Assembly: GCF_040833955.1 (NCBI RefSeq)
Contig: NZ_CP162133.1
Span: 310,001 to 374,000 of the forward strand
Direction: 5' to 3'
DNA: 64,000 nt
Source: Leptospira sp. WS60.C2
GTDB taxonomy: Bacteria > Spirochaetota > Leptospiria > Leptospirales > Leptospiraceae
The position numbers and the translations under genes are program-made. Below the pieces are notes generated by a model that had not been told where the DNA came from, did no database searches, and saw nothing but the letters and a program-made list of their open reading frames with translations. Shown here in pieces: positions 1 through 9,361 of this stretch (position 1 is the stretch's first letter; each line of letters opens with the position of its first letter).

Positions 1-246
1 TTATCCGTTTGGACTTGGGATTTATCACCGAACAATAATGTTAAAAACATGTTTGGACTTTGGGAAGAGTATTTCAAAATCTTTCTCCCACTTCTCATTT
101 TAGATGGAATTACCTATTTCAAAAAGGATAGGTATTGGCTTTTTTTAGCACACCCACTCATCCAAGCTTTTGTTCTATCGTTTATGGCATTTCTCATCCT
201 CACACGAGGAGTTTTTGGTAAAGAGGTAATCTACTTTGCGTTCTAA
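1..246 (+). CDS. MBOAT-family O-acyltransferase, C-terminal fragment
   Basis: The reading frame is open from the first base, so only the last 81 residues of a longer protein are present; the first internal ATG is at 49. The fragment is very hydrophobic with two clear membrane segments and ends in a VIYFAF tail resembling the FIYFQF end of AlgI-type MBOAT proteins. Such proteins move acyl groups across or within the membrane onto glycans. The following gene overlaps it by 11 bp and encodes an SGNH protein of the type usually paired with MBOAT acyltransferases, which supports the call. The fragment alone would not be diagnostic. Confidence 0.6.
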   Translation, partial: LSVWTWDLSPNNNVKNMFGLWEEYFKIFLPLLILDGITYFKKDRYWLFLAHPLIQAFVLSFMAFLILTRGVFGKEVIYFAF

Positions 247-1501
247 ATTTTTAGGCATAGGTCTTACTCTTTTATTCTTTTTGGTTTTAGAAATCACAGT
301 TCGTGTGACGGGAATCCATTATTTGGAGCAACCAGAAATTTTCTTTGTGAATCTCAAAAAAAACTTTGTTGAATCGGGAAAAGGTGACGCCGACATTGTT
401 GTGTTAGGTGATTCAAGATCAATGGCACTTGCTGGATATGCCAAAGATCAAAAAACAGAATATTCTGTTTACAATCATAGTTTGCCAGCAATGGGACCGA
501 AGTATTACCGCTTCTTTTTGGACAAATACTTACAAAAGGGTAACAAAAAACCAAAAATGGTTCTATTTGCCGCCTCGCCTAAGTTATATGCAGAAGGTTA
601 TGGCCCGCCATTATATGATCCAGATGCAAAGGTTGTCAAAGAAAATGAATCGATTGCAACTTACCTCGGTCGCAGATGGAACGAGGGCATTGAGAAAAAC
701 TTCTTTCGTACACAAACAAAACCCAATGTCATTAGTTACAGCGGGAAACAAGAAGACGCGAACCAAATCCTTTGGGAATTTTTTGGACACAGATACTTAC
801 ACCAATTTACATTTTCGGAACTGGCGGAGCAGTATTCGGGCGTAGAACGTTTGTTTATTCTATCGAAAGCCACTCCACTTTTGTATGAGTCGTATCGATT
901 TCATGGTGCGATTCGCAATGCCCTGAGCCAAACCAATTGGAAAGTTGACAAAAATTACCAGGCTCGCTCTGTCTTTTGTGAATCCTGTGAAAACATTGAA
1001 GCGGGCCTTTGCAAACCAGCATCTTCTCAACTGGAAGACAATCTCACCATCGAAGACCAAATCAATCGTCATTTTGGGAAATATAATATTTCCAATCGTT
1101 TGAAACCAGAGCTTGTCTTATTTTCCAAACAACTGGTGGAGAAAGATTTGGAGTGGGAAAAGAAAAACAGACCACCGTATCAGTACAAAAAACCTGACTT
1201 CACTGTGTTAAAAGATTTAATCGATTACACTCGTTCGCAAGGCATCGCATTCGGAATGGTGTATATGCCTTGGATCAAAGAAAGACAAGAAACGAGAGAG
1301 TCCTTGGATCTTCTTTCGGATTTGAAACAATTTTTTTCCGAACATCCTGAGGCAAAACTTTTCTTCTTTCCTGAATCTTCCTACCCTTCGGAGCGTTTTG
1401 TAGATAATATCCATTACGATTGCCGAGGAGAAAAACGAGTGAACGAAGAATTTCGCCAATTTGTCCTCCCACAGGTCTTTCGTTTTTTATCTTCCAAATA
1501 A
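236..1501 (+). CDS. DUF1574-type SGNH/AlgJ-like protein, partner of the MBOAT acyltransferase
   Basis: A 421-residue protein with an N-terminal membrane anchor or signal (about residues 5-22). The nucleophile-type motif GDSRS lies at residues 58-62 and a DNIHYD motif, supplying an Asp-x-x-His pair, at 390-395; together they are the signature of SGNH hydrolase-fold proteins such as AlgJ/AlgX. The family is typical of Leptospira. It probably acts outside the cytoplasmic membrane and transfers or removes acyl groups on a surface glycan together with the MBOAT protein. The start is TTG, inside the end of the upstream gene (11-bp overlap), indicating translational coupling. The substrate cannot be read from the sequence. 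Confidence 0.75.
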   Translation: MRSKFLGIGLTLLFFLVLEITVRVTGIHYLEQPEIFFVNLKKNFVESGKGDADIVVLGDSRSMALAGYAKDQKTEYSVYNHSLPAMGPKYYRFFLDKYLQKGNKKPKMVLFAASPKLYAEGYGPPLYDPDAKVVKENESIATYLGRRWNEGIEKNFFRTQTKPNVISYSGKQEDANQILWEFFGHRYLHQFTFSELAEQYSGVERLFILSKATPLLYESYRFHGAIRNALSQTNWKVDKNYQARSVFCESCENIEAGLCKPASSQLEDNLTIEDQINRHFGKYNISNRLKPELVLFSKQLVEKDLEWEKKNRPPYQYKKPDFTVLKDLIDYTRSQGIAFGMVYMPWIKERQETRESLDLLSDLKQFFSEHPEAKLFFFPESSYPSERFVDNIHYDCRGEKRVNEEFRQFVLPQVFRFLSSK

Positions 1502-1573
1502 AAATCCAATTGATTTCCCTTTTCTAGTGTTGGAAAATAAGGCACTTCATCCGGATTAAGAGGAAACCCAATC

Positions 1574-3283
1574 ATGTTTTCGTTACGAAACATATTTGTT
1601 TGTATTCTATCTGCCTATCTCATCGGTTTACCGGTGTTTGCGCAGAACCGTTATGCGTTGTTCATAGGAACGAACTACAAAGGGAACACGGCCAAAATCC
1701 CTGAGTTGAATCTCTGTGAAGCCGATGCGAATTTTTTAAAAGAGAAAATTCAAAAAAAAGGGAACTTTAAGGATATCAAAGTCCTGTTAGGTTCCATGGT
1801 GACACGCGACAATGTAAAAAATGCAATCGCCCAATTAGGCAAAGTGGTTGGGAAAGAGGATTCGGTTTTTTTATACTTCTCTGGTCACGGGATGTACATG
1901 AAAGATGCGAAGGCCAAAAATGGAATGCGAAACTACTTAATTTGTTATGATCGCCCGCATATTTCTGATGAAGAACTCAATGAATTTTTAACCCAAATCA
2001 AGTCCCCAAAAACTGTCCTTGTGATGGACTGTTGTTATTCTGGTGGGATTGCCAAAAAAGGAAAAAACACACGTGGTGCCGCAGAGATTCCGATCGCCCA
2101 AGGCAATGACGGAGTTGTTCGACAAAACGCGGAAGATTATTTTTTCCAAGACAAAGCTGTGATTTCATCCTCAGATGATGACCAAACTTCGATCGAAGTG
2201 GGAGGAACCATCAATCATGGGATCTTTACCTACAATTTTGGAAATGCGTTAGAAAAAGCAGACCTGAACAAAGACAGTGTCGTTACCGCTTTGGAAGCAT
2301 TCTTTGTGGCTAAGGAAGAGACGGTGAAAATGGCCCGCCAGTTCAACCATGAACAAACACCACAAGTCTCAGGAAATGCGGCGGGGATTTTTCTTTCTGG
2401 ATCCCCTACACCACAAACTCCTCCACCGAAACCACCTAATGTTGTGGTAAACGTGCCGATCACACCTGTGGAAAACACAACTCCATCGAACAACACAACC
2501 ACAACACCACCAGTAGCTCCAGAGCCGGAGCCAACGCCACCCAATGAGACCACTGTTGTCATCCCTCCCATCATTGAAGTGGAACCTCCTGCACCACCAT
2601 CGGTGTCCACAGGAAACATTTTGATTCGCACTTCCATCATCAAAGACAAGTCATATGGTGGGGCAACGACTAAGTCTCCTTATGACTTACTCAACAAACA
2701 AGGAAAACTTAGATCCTCCACTCCAGAAGACAAAGTTCGGGCGATCAAGGTTCTTGTGGATGACCAAGAATACAAAGCCCAAGTCTCAACGGAAAAGTCC
2801 AAGATTTGGGGATCCATTACTAAAAATGGAACATTGATTCCCGGTGACATTTACAATGTCAAAATAGATAACCTACCAGCAGGTGTGCACCAAATCGAAA
2901 TTAGAGCGGACAATTATCCGATCTACAAAACAGCCACAGCAGTGATTCCAAAACAAACGGTAACAGTGGATGCGATGAGTTCTATGGATGGATTTGGAGC
3001 CATTCGAGGGCGTGTGTTTTACAAAACTTTGGACAATCCAATTGAAAAACACCCGATCTATATGCCAACCGTTGTGTCCACGAACCAAATCTTCAAGGTC
3101 ACTACCGATAAAGATGGATACTTTTGGTTTACCAACTTAAAACCAGGGAAATATGAAATCAGAGCGAGTTTCATGGAAGAAATGAAATTGGAAAACTCGG
3201 AGATCGTTGTAAAACCAGGGGAGTTAACTACGGTAGACATCATCCTCAATAAAAAATTGAGTTATACCAAGACCAAATACTAA
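1574..3283 (+). CDS. Secreted caspase-like (C14) protease with C-terminal carboxypeptidase-regulatory-like domain
   Basis: 569 residues: a signal peptide (about 1-23, ending VFAQ), a caspase/metacaspase fold with the catalytic His in SGHG (H105) and Cys in DCCYSGG (probably C154), a Pro/Thr-rich linker (about 275-345), then a beta-rich region. Near the C-terminus is a carboxypeptidase-regulatory-like segment (about 475-555, with GAIRGRVF and the KPGKYEIRA-type strand). An AGAGGAAA ribosome site precedes the ATG. Peptidase C14 proteins cleave after acidic or basic residues; the targets here are unknown. The signal peptide argues for periplasmic or surface action rather than a cytoplasmic death pathway. 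It appears monocistronic, with a terminator right behind it. Confidence 0.85.
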   Translation: MFSLRNIFVCILSAYLIGLPVFAQNRYALFIGTNYKGNTAKIPELNLCEADANFLKEKIQKKGNFKDIKVLLGSMVTRDNVKNAIAQLGKVVGKEDSVFLYFSGHGMYMKDAKAKNGMRNYLICYDRPHISDEELNEFLTQIKSPKTVLVMDCCYSGGIAKKGKNTRGAAEIPIAQGNDGVVRQNAEDYFFQDKAVISSSDDDQTSIEVGGTINHGIFTYNFGNALEKADLNKDSVVTALEAFFVAKEETVKMARQFNHEQTPQVSGNAAGIFLSGSPTPQTPPPKPPNVVVNVPITPVENTTPSNNTTTTPPVAPEPEPTPPNETTVVIPPIIEVEPPAPPSVSTGNILIRTSIIKDKSYGGATTKSPYDLLNKQGKLRSSTPEDKVRAIKVLVDDQEYKAQVSTEKSKIWGSITKNGTLIPGDIYNVKIDNLPAGVHQIEIRADNYPIYKTATAVIPKQTVTVDAMSSMDGFGAIRGRVFYKTLDNPIEKHPIYMPTVVSTNQIFKVTTDKDGYFWFTNLKPGKYEIRASFMEEMKLENSEIVVKPGELTTVDIILNKKLSYTKTKY

Positions 3284-3331
3284 GAAACAAAGCAAAAATT
3301 CCGAACCCTTTGGTTTGGTCTCAAAGGAAAA

Positions 3332-3356
3332 GGCCCTCCATGGAGGGTCTTTTTTT
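3332..3356 (+). terminator. Rho-independent terminator after the caspase-like gene
   Basis: A GC-rich inverted repeat (CCCTC...GAGGG with a CATG centre, extended by flanking G-C and G-T pairs) is followed by seven T residues. It lies about 50 bp after the stop codon of the caspase-like gene. Confidence 0.8.
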
Positions 3357-3469
3357 GTACGGACAGCTCCTTCTTTAGCTTTTGCAGGTTCGTAATCACA
3401 AATTAGCTCTCTTCGAATTTGGAACGGAACAGGTTTTCGCAAAGGATTCGAGACTGAATCGATCAAAAT

Positions 3470-3504
3470 GATTAAAATTAATCTGAGAATGATTAATTTT
3501 AATC
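3470..3504. promoter_or_regulatory. Perfect 14-bp inverted repeat, candidate operator
   Basis: GATTAAAATTAATC (3470-3483) and its exact reverse complement GATTAATTTTAATC (3491-3504) are separated by 7 nt. A third, related 14-mer, GATTGAATTTAATC, is at 3563-3576. The three sites fill the 369-bp gap between the caspase-like gene's terminator and the next gene, which also holds a 7-bp inverted repeat (GAAAATG 3535-3541 / CATTTTC 3555-3561). There is no T-run, so this is unlikely to be a terminator. The layout suits a dimeric repressor or activator of the small secreted protein gene; the regulator is unknown. Confidence 0.45.
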
Positions 3505-3652
3505 TAAAATGAAAGAAATTTATTGTTTTGGGTCGAAAATGAAGTTTTTTTGCCCATTTTCAGATTGAATTTAATCCCTATTTTTGGAATTCTATAGTCA
3601 TAAAAGAAAAAGGGAATCGGAAACAGAGGTTCCCAGATCTAGAGAGGATCAC

Positions 3653-4018
3653 ATGAAAACAACAAAAATAATCGCATCAGGAATCTTGGCAATGGGACTT
3701 GCAACAGCAAATCTACATGCGTTAGACACAAACGACAGATTAGAGCTTTTGGAGTCTGCTATGATTGAACAAGCTACAACTCCAGCGCAAAAGTCTGCGG
3801 TGTCTGAATACCTTGCAAATGTTGCGAAAGAAAAAACAGAATTGGCTCAAGCTCTTCGTGAGAGAGCAGGGTCCACTCGTGGCGGTAAAGCTCTTAGCCA
3901 AATGAACGAGAAGAAAGAACTTCTTCGTCGTGCTGAGGCTCTTGAAAAAGATGCTAAGAAATACCAAACTGTCTCTATGGACCTCCATTCAGAGTCCATG
4001 CAGGTAGCACACAACTAA
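3653..4018 (+). CDS. Small secreted alpha-helical protein, function unknown
   Basis: 121 residues: a classic signal peptide (about 1-22, cleavage probably after LHA), then a highly charged Glu/Lys/Ala-rich helical chain likely to form a coiled coil. The ATG at 3653 follows a GAGAGGA ribosome site; an in-frame upstream ATG at 3584 lacks one and would hide the signal peptide. I recognise no domain. It has its own promoter region with an unusual inverted repeat and its own terminator, so it is an independently controlled transcript. The lack of Cys and the simple composition suggest an abundant periplasmic or surface-associated structural protein, but this is inference. Confidence 0.75.
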   Translation: MKTTKIIASGILAMGLATANLHALDTNDRLELLESAMIEQATTPAQKSAVSEYLANVAKEKTELAQALRERAGSTRGGKALSQMNEKKELLRRAEALEKDAKKYQTVSMDLHSESMQVAHN

Positions 4019-4051
4019 ACATTCAAGTTAAGACTTACTTGTCTTTACGAG

Positions 4052-4079
4052 AAAGGTCAGGTTCGCCTGGCCTTTTTTT
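4052..4079 (+). terminator. Rho-independent terminator with UUCG loop
   Basis: AAGGTCAGG, loop TTCG, then CCTGGCCTT (one G-T pair) followed by a T-run. It ends the transcript of the small secreted protein gene and insulates it from ftsQ. Confidence 0.9.
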
Positions 4080-4134
4080 ATGCCCTTTCGATAAATGCTT
4101 TCCAAAGAACCTAACTATGTGACATAATCAATAT

Positions 4135-4866
4135 ATGGTTGACACTCCCCAAGAAATCAAAGAAAAACGATTTGGGCGTGTGATTCCGGTCCTTCTCGTC
4201 CTTTCTGGCCTTTTGGCCTTGGGCCTAATCTTTCGTTGGGGAAGGCCTGTGAAACCTGTGGTTCGTTTGGAATGGGAAGGTTTACAATACCTCACTCCAC
4301 CCGATCTTTTGGTCTATTTAGGAACGGAATCAGGGTCACCAAACTTTGGTGAGTGGAAAGATTGGGAGAAAAAACTCTCTAGTCACCCTCGGATTCAGAA
4401 AGTTCGAATCACGAGAGATCCGGAAGGATTTTTACTGGTTCATGTAGAGGAGAAAATCGCAGAATTTGTCATACATGTAGGAAGTTCTCTTTTTGAAGTG
4501 GATGAAAGTTTGCAAATTTTATCCCGAAATTCAGTGTTAAATACTCATTTAATCGTGATTAGTGGGTCATTTACAGTAGGAGAACAAAAGCTAGAAGGCA
4601 GACAGATTTTTGATATCACTAAAGAAATGCGATACGCTCTTTCTCTTTATCCAGCACTTTCCACTCGAATCTCTGAACTGGTCGCAGAACGTGACGGTAA
4701 TTATACCATGTATTTAAAATCACCAAAACCTATGAAAGTTTATTTAGGTGATAAATTAGAACTAAATGTATTTCGAAAGTTATATGCTTCTCTTGCCTAT
4801 ATGGAAGCAGAATCGATAAAAGCTGTTTCGATTGATTTAAGGGGAGAAGACGCAGTTTACCATTAA
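4135..4866 (+). CDS. ftsQ: Cell division protein FtsQ (POTRA domain)
   Basis: 243 residues: short cytoplasmic N-terminus, one membrane segment (about 18-36), then a periplasmic part beginning with a POTRA-like domain (about 42-110) containing the typical [13 protein letters not shown] stretch. FtsQ/DivIB links FtsZ-ring proteins to the septal peptidoglycan synthases. Overall similarity to FtsQ is weak, as usual for the family, but the position one base before ftsA and upstream of ftsZ settles the call. There is no strong ribosome site before the ATG at 4135. The usual upstream mur/ddl genes of a dcw cluster are absent, so the cluster is reduced to ftsQAZ here. Confidence 0.85.
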   Translation: MVDTPQEIKEKRFGRVIPVLLVLSGLLALGLIFRWGRPVKPVVRLEWEGLQYLTPPDLLVYLGTESGSPNFGEWKDWEKKLSSHPRIQKVRITRDPEGFLLVHVEEKIAEFVIHVGSSLFEVDESLQILSRNSVLNTHLIVISGSFTVGEQKLEGRQIFDITKEMRYALSLYPALSTRISELVAERDGNYTMYLKSPKPMKVYLGDKLELNVFRKLYASLAYMEAESIKAVSIDLRGEDAVYH

Positions 4867-4867
4867 T

Positions 4868-6106
4868 ATGATAGAAGATGAATCACCCATCATAACTGCG
4901 TTAGATCTTGGTTCTTCCCTAGTGAAAGTTGTCATCGCACGACTGATAGGAGACCATGAAATTGAAATTATTGGAACAGGAGTCTATCCTTCCACTGGAA
5001 TCAAAAATGGATCCATTGTCAATATTGAGACCACAACAAAGTCTATTATCGAAGCATTTGGTGATGCGGAACTTATGGCTGGTCAAGAGATTACATCTGT
5101 TGTAGTGAATGTCTCTGGGAAGTCCGTACATGGATTCAATGAAAAGGGAATCATTGCAGTGACTAATAGAGAGCGGATAGTCACTGAAATGGATATCATG
5201 CGTGTTGTTGAAGCCGCACAAGCTGTACACGTTCCCAATGACCAACAAGTCATCCATGTCCTCACAAAAGAATTCAAAGTGGATGACCAAGTGAACATCA
5301 AAGATCCGATTGGGATGACAGGTGTTCGTTTAGAAGCAGAAGTACACATTGTATCTTGTGGAAATACAGCTCTCAATAACATTGATCGATGTGTGGAACA
5401 AGCAGGGCTCTTACAAATGGATAAGGTTTTGTCTAGTCTTGCTTCTTCCGAGGCCATTTTAACTGCTGGGGAAAAAGATTTAGGAACTGCAGTTGTCGAT
5501 ATTGGAGCAGGGATTTGTGATATCATCATTTATGTGGATGGGGGAATCGCATTCTCGTCTGTGGTTCCGTTTGGTGGATTTCATATCACCAGTGATATTT
5601 CGATTGGTTTGAAAACCACAGTAGAAACAGCGGAAATCATCAAAAAACGATACGGCCACACTAGAATTGATATGGTCGATCCTACCGAAAAATTCGAAAT
5701 TCCATCCATCTCAGGAAGACCTGCTAGATCGGTGTTTCGACAAGAGCTTGTTGAAATTTTAGAACCTCGTGTTCGTGAAATCTTAGAAATGATCGACCAT
5801 GAACTTGTTCGCTCTGGATTTAAGTCGAGTTTGGCGGGAGGTGTGATTCTTACAGGGGGCAGCTCTCTTTTACAAGGAATTGAAATCACAGCCGAAGAAG
5901 TGTTTCGTCTGTCAGTTGGCCGTGCTAAACCTGCGGGCCTCAGTGGCCTTGTGGAACGGATTGCAAGCCCTGAATATGCAACTGCGGTTGGTCTTATCAA
6001 ATATAGTTCAAAAATACAAAACTTAGAACAAAGAAACATGCACTCCGTTTCCGAAGGAGAGGGATGGATGAAGAAGGTTCGTCGTTGGATGGAGAATAAT
6101 CTCTAA
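4868..6106 (+). CDS. ftsA: Cell division protein FtsA
   Basis: 412 residues, the usual length of FtsA. The actin-like ATPase begins with the phosphate-1 motif [11 protein letters not shown] (about 12-22); a second phosphate motif ([11 protein letters not shown]) follows near residue 205 and the adenosine motif ([10 protein letters not shown]) near 328. The basic, Trp-containing C-terminal end ([11 protein letters not shown]) fits the amphipathic membrane-targeting helix that anchors FtsA and hence FtsZ to the inner membrane. The gene starts one base after the ftsQ stop and is followed within 10 bp by ftsZ, so the three are very likely co-transcribed. Confidence 0.97.
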   Translation: MIEDESPIITALDLGSSLVKVVIARLIGDHEIEIIGTGVYPSTGIKNGSIVNIETTTKSIIEAFGDAELMAGQEITSVVVNVSGKSVHGFNEKGIIAVTNRERIVTEMDIMRVVEAAQAVHVPNDQQVIHVLTKEFKVDDQVNIKDPIGMTGVRLEAEVHIVSCGNTALNNIDRCVEQAGLLQMDKVLSSLASSEAILTAGEKDLGTAVVDIGAGICDIIIYVDGGIAFSSVVPFGGFHITSDISIGLKTTVETAEIIKKRYGHTRIDMVDPTEKFEIPSISGRPARSVFRQELVEILEPRVREILEMIDHELVRSGFKSSLAGGVILTGGSSLLQGIEITAEEVFRLSVGRAKPAGLSGLVERIASPEYATAVGLIKYSSKIQNLEQRNMHSVSEGEGWMKKVRRWMENNL

Positions 6107-6116
6107 GGAAAAATGA

Positions 6117-7307
6117 ATGTTATACCTAGAAGAAGAAAAAACTAGCCCAGCCATCATCAAAGTCATTGGAGTTGGTGGTGGTGGAATGAATGCCGTCACT
6201 CGTATGGTGAATTCCAAAATGACAGGTGTTGACTTCATTGTGATGAACACTGACGAACAAGTATTACTCAAATCTCCTGTTGAAGTTAAGATCCAACTTG
6301 GTAATAAAGTCACTCGTGGAATGGGTGCTGGTGGTGATCCAGAACTCGGTGAAAAAGCTGCCATAGAAGATAAAGATCGAATCGTTTCTGCCTTAAAGGG
6401 TGCGGACATGGTCTTTGTCACTGCTGGTATGGGTGGTGGAACTGGTACTGGGGCTGCACCCATCATCGCAGCCATTGCAAAAGAATTAAAATGTTTGGTC
6501 GTAGGTGTTGTAACAGTTCCGTTTTCCTTTGAAGGAAAACGCCGTGCTGAACTTGCCAAACAAGGGATCGAACAACTCAGAGCTCATGTAGATACTCTCA
6601 TCACCATTCGAAATGATTCCATCTTTCAAGTCGTTGATAAGAATACCCCATTTGATTTGGCATTTCGAGTGATCGACGATATTTTGTTAAACGGTGTTCG
6701 TGGAATCAGTGATATCATCAACCATCCAGGAATCATCAATGTGGATTTTGCTGATGTGAAAACCATTATGAAAGATACGGGAGATGCGATTTTGGGTGTG
6801 GGGGAAGGTCGTGGCGAAACCCGAGTGAGTGAAGCGGTCGAACAAGCTATCAACAATACTTTGTTAGAAGATTCCAGCATCCAAGGTGCCAAGTCACTTC
6901 TCATCAATGTGACTGGTGGAAGTGATCTCACCATACATGAATGGAATGAAGTTTCCCAAATCATCACGGCGCAAGCAGATCCAGATGCCAACATCATCAT
7001 TGGACTCAATGAAGACAAAAGCCTATCCGATCAAATCCGAGTGACAGTGATTGCGACTGGGTTTAATAAAAAAGGAAAACAATACCAAAGAGAACAAAAG
7101 GTTGTGGGTTCGGAAGAAGTCACTTCTCCTTTATCCTACTTGAAAAAAACGGAAGAGAAAGAGTCGAGTTTTTCGAAGGACGCGGAAGTTTCTAGAGGGA
7201 TTCGCCAAACCAATCGAAGTTTTGGAGCGCAAAAACAATCCTCTCCGTTTCAAAACTATGGAGAGGATTACGACATTCCTGCTTTTTTAAGAAGAAAAAA
7301 CGATTAA
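6117..7307 (+). CDS. ftsZ: Cell division GTPase FtsZ
   Basis: 396 residues. The tubulin signature GGGTGTG is at 106-112, with a glycine-rich nucleotide loop (GVGGGGMNA) near the N-terminus and the T7-loop region NVDFADV near residue 210. A variable linker rich in Ser, Gln and Lys leads to the conserved C-terminal peptide DIPAFLRR, which binds FtsA. FtsZ polymerises with GTP into the division ring. A TAAGGAAAA ribosome site precedes the ATG at 6117; another ATG at 6113 is out of frame. It is the last gene of the ftsQAZ unit and meets a gene on the opposite strand after 17 bp. Confidence 0.98.
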   Translation: MLYLEEEKTSPAIIKVIGVGGGGMNAVTRMVNSKMTGVDFIVMNTDEQVLLKSPVEVKIQLGNKVTRGMGAGGDPELGEKAAIEDKDRIVSALKGADMVFVTAGMGGGTGTGAAPIIAAIAKELKCLVVGVVTVPFSFEGKRRAELAKQGIEQLRAHVDTLITIRNDSIFQVVDKNTPFDLAFRVIDDILLNGVRGISDIINHPGIINVDFADVKTIMKDTGDAILGVGEGRGETRVSEAVEQAINNTLLEDSSIQGAKSLLINVTGGSDLTIHEWNEVSQIITAQADPDANIIIGLNEDKSLSDQIRVTVIATGFNKKGKQYQREQKVVGSEEVTSPLSYLKKTEEKESSFSKDAEVSRGIRQTNRSFGAQKQSSPFQNYGEDYDIPAFLRRKND

Positions 7308-7324
7308 ATCTATTATATAAATTG

Positions 7325-8731
7325 TTAGTTGGTGTAGGAACGAACCGAAACAAATAAAGGTTTTCCTGCTTCGACTAACAATTTTTTCGGCGCGTTGGCA
7401 ACAACCGAACCCGCTGATTCCACTTTGAAATCATATTCACCAGGTGCCAAAAAGATTCGTTTCACTTGGAAATTGGAAGGGATCGTTCTCCAACAACGTA
7501 AGTCAGGGGCAATGGTCTGTGACACAGCAAGTCCTGCCGCTGCACCCGCTGCCACACGAATGAGCCCCGATACCAAGTCATTGTTTCTATTTTTACCACC
7601 AGATTCAATGGCTCTTGCCATCGCTTCTGAGGCAATCACGGCCGCCACAACTTTGACGGCAAGTGAGGTTAAGTTCTTAGTGATAAGAGCCTTGTAGTTT
7701 TCATTAAAATTATTCAAAGCAGTTTCTGAATAATTGTTCATGATGTCTGAATAGCCAACATCCACTCCGTTGATATAATATCGTTTTGGAAGAGAACCCT
7801 TTGGATCTCTTTCTTTGTAAACCGGGATGGGATTTTCGGCAACAGAGAGAGCGGCAATGGCACCTGCAAGAGAAGCACCAGCACCTTTGGCACGAAGTCC
7901 TGCTTCTACAGCACCACGAAGAGCCGCAGAAAAGTATTCATCTTCAATAAGGCGACCTCTAGACATTTTGATCGCAGACTTACCCGCTTCGTGGATGATG
8001 ATGACTTCTGAAAGTTTTTCGTTTTCAGGTGAGACTCTTTGCATCGAACTATTGTAAGCTTGTAAACTAGAACGACCTGCAGAATATCTAGATTGGTCAG
8101 ATGAGTCACCTTCCCTTACCGCTAACATGTATCTGTCGGCAATTAGGTTTTGGCTTTTGCCAATGAGTTGTTCCATGTTTTTATATTGGACTCTGGCATC
8201 ATTGTATCGACCCAATTTTTCCGATACATAGGCATCGATGAGACGGGCTGCATTGTTTTGGCGGTATTCTGCTGCCAAAAAACGCATTTCTTTGAGTTCA
8301 AAGTCCAACCGACGGAAGTAAATTTTTGCGTTATTGGTATCACCCTGTAACAGGTAGTTATTCGCAATGTAGAACTTAATCATGACTCTTTCGAAGTCTT
8401 CCCCGGTATAATTGGATTCGTTATCGGAAAGGATAAACGATAGTCCAGAGCGCGTCATACTGACTTTGATATTGTCTGCAATGTCTTCTGCTTCTTTGAA
8501 AACCTTGTTGGAAGTAACGTAGTCACCTTTGGTATGAAAGATCATACCAGCTTCCATTAGAAAGAGAAGTTTGTCCTTGTTAGAAGAACCTTCGTAAAGT
8601 TCTCTAATTTTAGGAATGGCAGAATCATAATTCTGACCATAGTATGCCGATTCGGTTGCTTGGATGATTTTGTTGTAATCAGTGGCACAACCGAGTATGA
8701 GAAGAGAAAGAAAGAGAAATGATTTTTTCAT
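7325..8731 (-). CDS. COG3014-type TPR lipoprotein, partner of LpoB-like protein
   Basis: 468 residues with a lipoprotein signal peptide (LILGC, Cys at about 15). The N-terminal half has tetratricopeptide-like helices (for example KDKLLFLMEAGMIFHTKGDY), the middle an Ala/Gly-rich segment that could insert into or lie against the membrane (about 260-310 and 365-410), and the C-terminal end is a small beta-rich domain. This arrangement matches COG3014 lipoproteins, whose genes sit next to lpoB in gamma-proteobacteria. The LpoB-like gene ends 16 bp upstream on the same strand. A role in controlling or anchoring peptidoglycan synthesis is inferred from that context only. Confidence 0.75.
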   Translation of the reverse strand: MKKSFLFLSLLILGCATDYNKIIQATESAYYGQNYDSAIPKIRELYEGSSNKDKLLFLMEAGMIFHTKGDYVTSNKVFKEAEDIADNIKVSMTRSGLSFILSDNESNYTGEDFERVMIKFYIANNYLLQGDTNNAKIYFRRLDFELKEMRFLAAEYRQNNAARLIDAYVSEKLGRYNDARVQYKNMEQLIGKSQNLIADRYMLAVREGDSSDQSRYSAGRSSLQAYNSSMQRVSPENEKLSEVIIIHEAGKSAIKMSRGRLIEDEYFSAALRGAVEAGLRAKGAGASLAGAIAALSVAENPIPVYKERDPKGSLPKRYYINGVDVGYSDIMNNYSETALNNFNENYKALITKNLTSLAVKVVAAVIASEAMARAIESGGKNRNNDLVSGLIRVAAGAAAGLAVSQTIAPDLRCWRTIPSNFQVKRIFLAPGEYDFKVESAGSVVANAPKKLLVEAGKPLFVSVRSYTN

Positions 8732-8747
8732 GCAATAGTGGAAGGGA

Positions 8748-9326
8748 TTACCAACTAACCCCTTTGTTTCCTCGGACTGCTAATTTTCTGTAAGATACCT
8801 TTTCAGACCAAACGGCAATGGTTGTCTCCACTTCAACAAGTTCAATGTTGATCGACTGTTCTACAATTTTTTCACCGTTGGATGTGAACATGTTTTCATT
8901 GATATCACAGCGAACAAAGAAGTTGGGTGATTTTAGTTTTCCAATCGAGAGTCTGTTTGATGTGAGGCCTGACAAACTGAACTGGATTTCATTCAGTGAT
9001 TGTTCTCTAGTTTTTGTACGAACTGTGTAGATTTTGTTTTTGATGAGTTTGGAAACAAATGCGTTGTCAAAAAGTTCCGTTTGGATTTGTTCCGATGTAT
9101 CGTTACGTGTAGGGAAGTGTGCCACAAAAACACCTTCTTCATGTGGGTTTTCTTTGAAGTACTCCCCAATTTGGCCTGCTAATTTTTCGGCCGCTTTCAC
9201 CAATTCTTGGCTAGTGAGTCCACCTGAGTCGGAGATATAATCATCAGCGTTGTCAAGCCGTTTGGGGCTGGAACTGCATTGGAATAAGAATCCTACTAAG
9301 AGAAAGGAGAATAGAATTTGTTTCAT
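8748..9326 (-). CDS. lpoB: LpoB-like lipoprotein, candidate activator of a class A penicillin-binding protein
   Basis: 192 residues with a lipoprotein signal peptide (LFQC, Cys at about 17). The mature part fits LpoB: a start resembling SEELVKAAEKLA, then a beta-alpha core that reads as a conserved outer-membrane lipoprotein domain ending in WSEKVSYRK. In E. coli LpoB crosses the periplasm from the outer membrane and activates PBP1b. I chose the ATG at 9326 because a TGAGGT ribosome site precedes it and the signal peptide starts there; an upstream start would add 15 residues that do not fit a signal. It is co-directional with the COG3014 gene, the same neighbour pair seen in proteobacteria. 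Confidence 0.7.
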   Translation of the reverse strand: MKQILFSFLLVGFLFQCSSSPKRLDNADDYISDSGGLTSQELVKAAEKLAGQIGEYFKENPHEEGVFVAHFPTRNDTSEQIQTELFDNAFVSKLIKNKIYTVRTKTREQSLNEIQFSLSGLTSNRLSIGKLKSPNFFVRCDINENMFTSNGEKIVEQSINIELVEVETTIAVWSEKVSYRKLAVRGNKGVSW

Positions 9327-9361
9327 AACCTCATTTATATGGGGGATGGAAACATGTCTTG

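Noticed and set aside
2230..2649. 139-codon open frame on the minus strand rich in Gly, Val and Thr
   Set aside because: It is the antisense shadow of the Pro/Thr-rich linker of the caspase-like gene, whose composition keeps the opposite strand free of stops.
4400..4420. GTTCGAATC, resembling a tRNA T-arm
   Set aside because: It lies inside the ftsQ coding frame and no cloverleaf or acceptor stem surrounds it.
5083..6559. Several long minus-strand frames opposite ftsA and ftsZ
   Set aside because: They have no ribosome sites and no protein-like pattern; strong sense-strand codon bias explains them.
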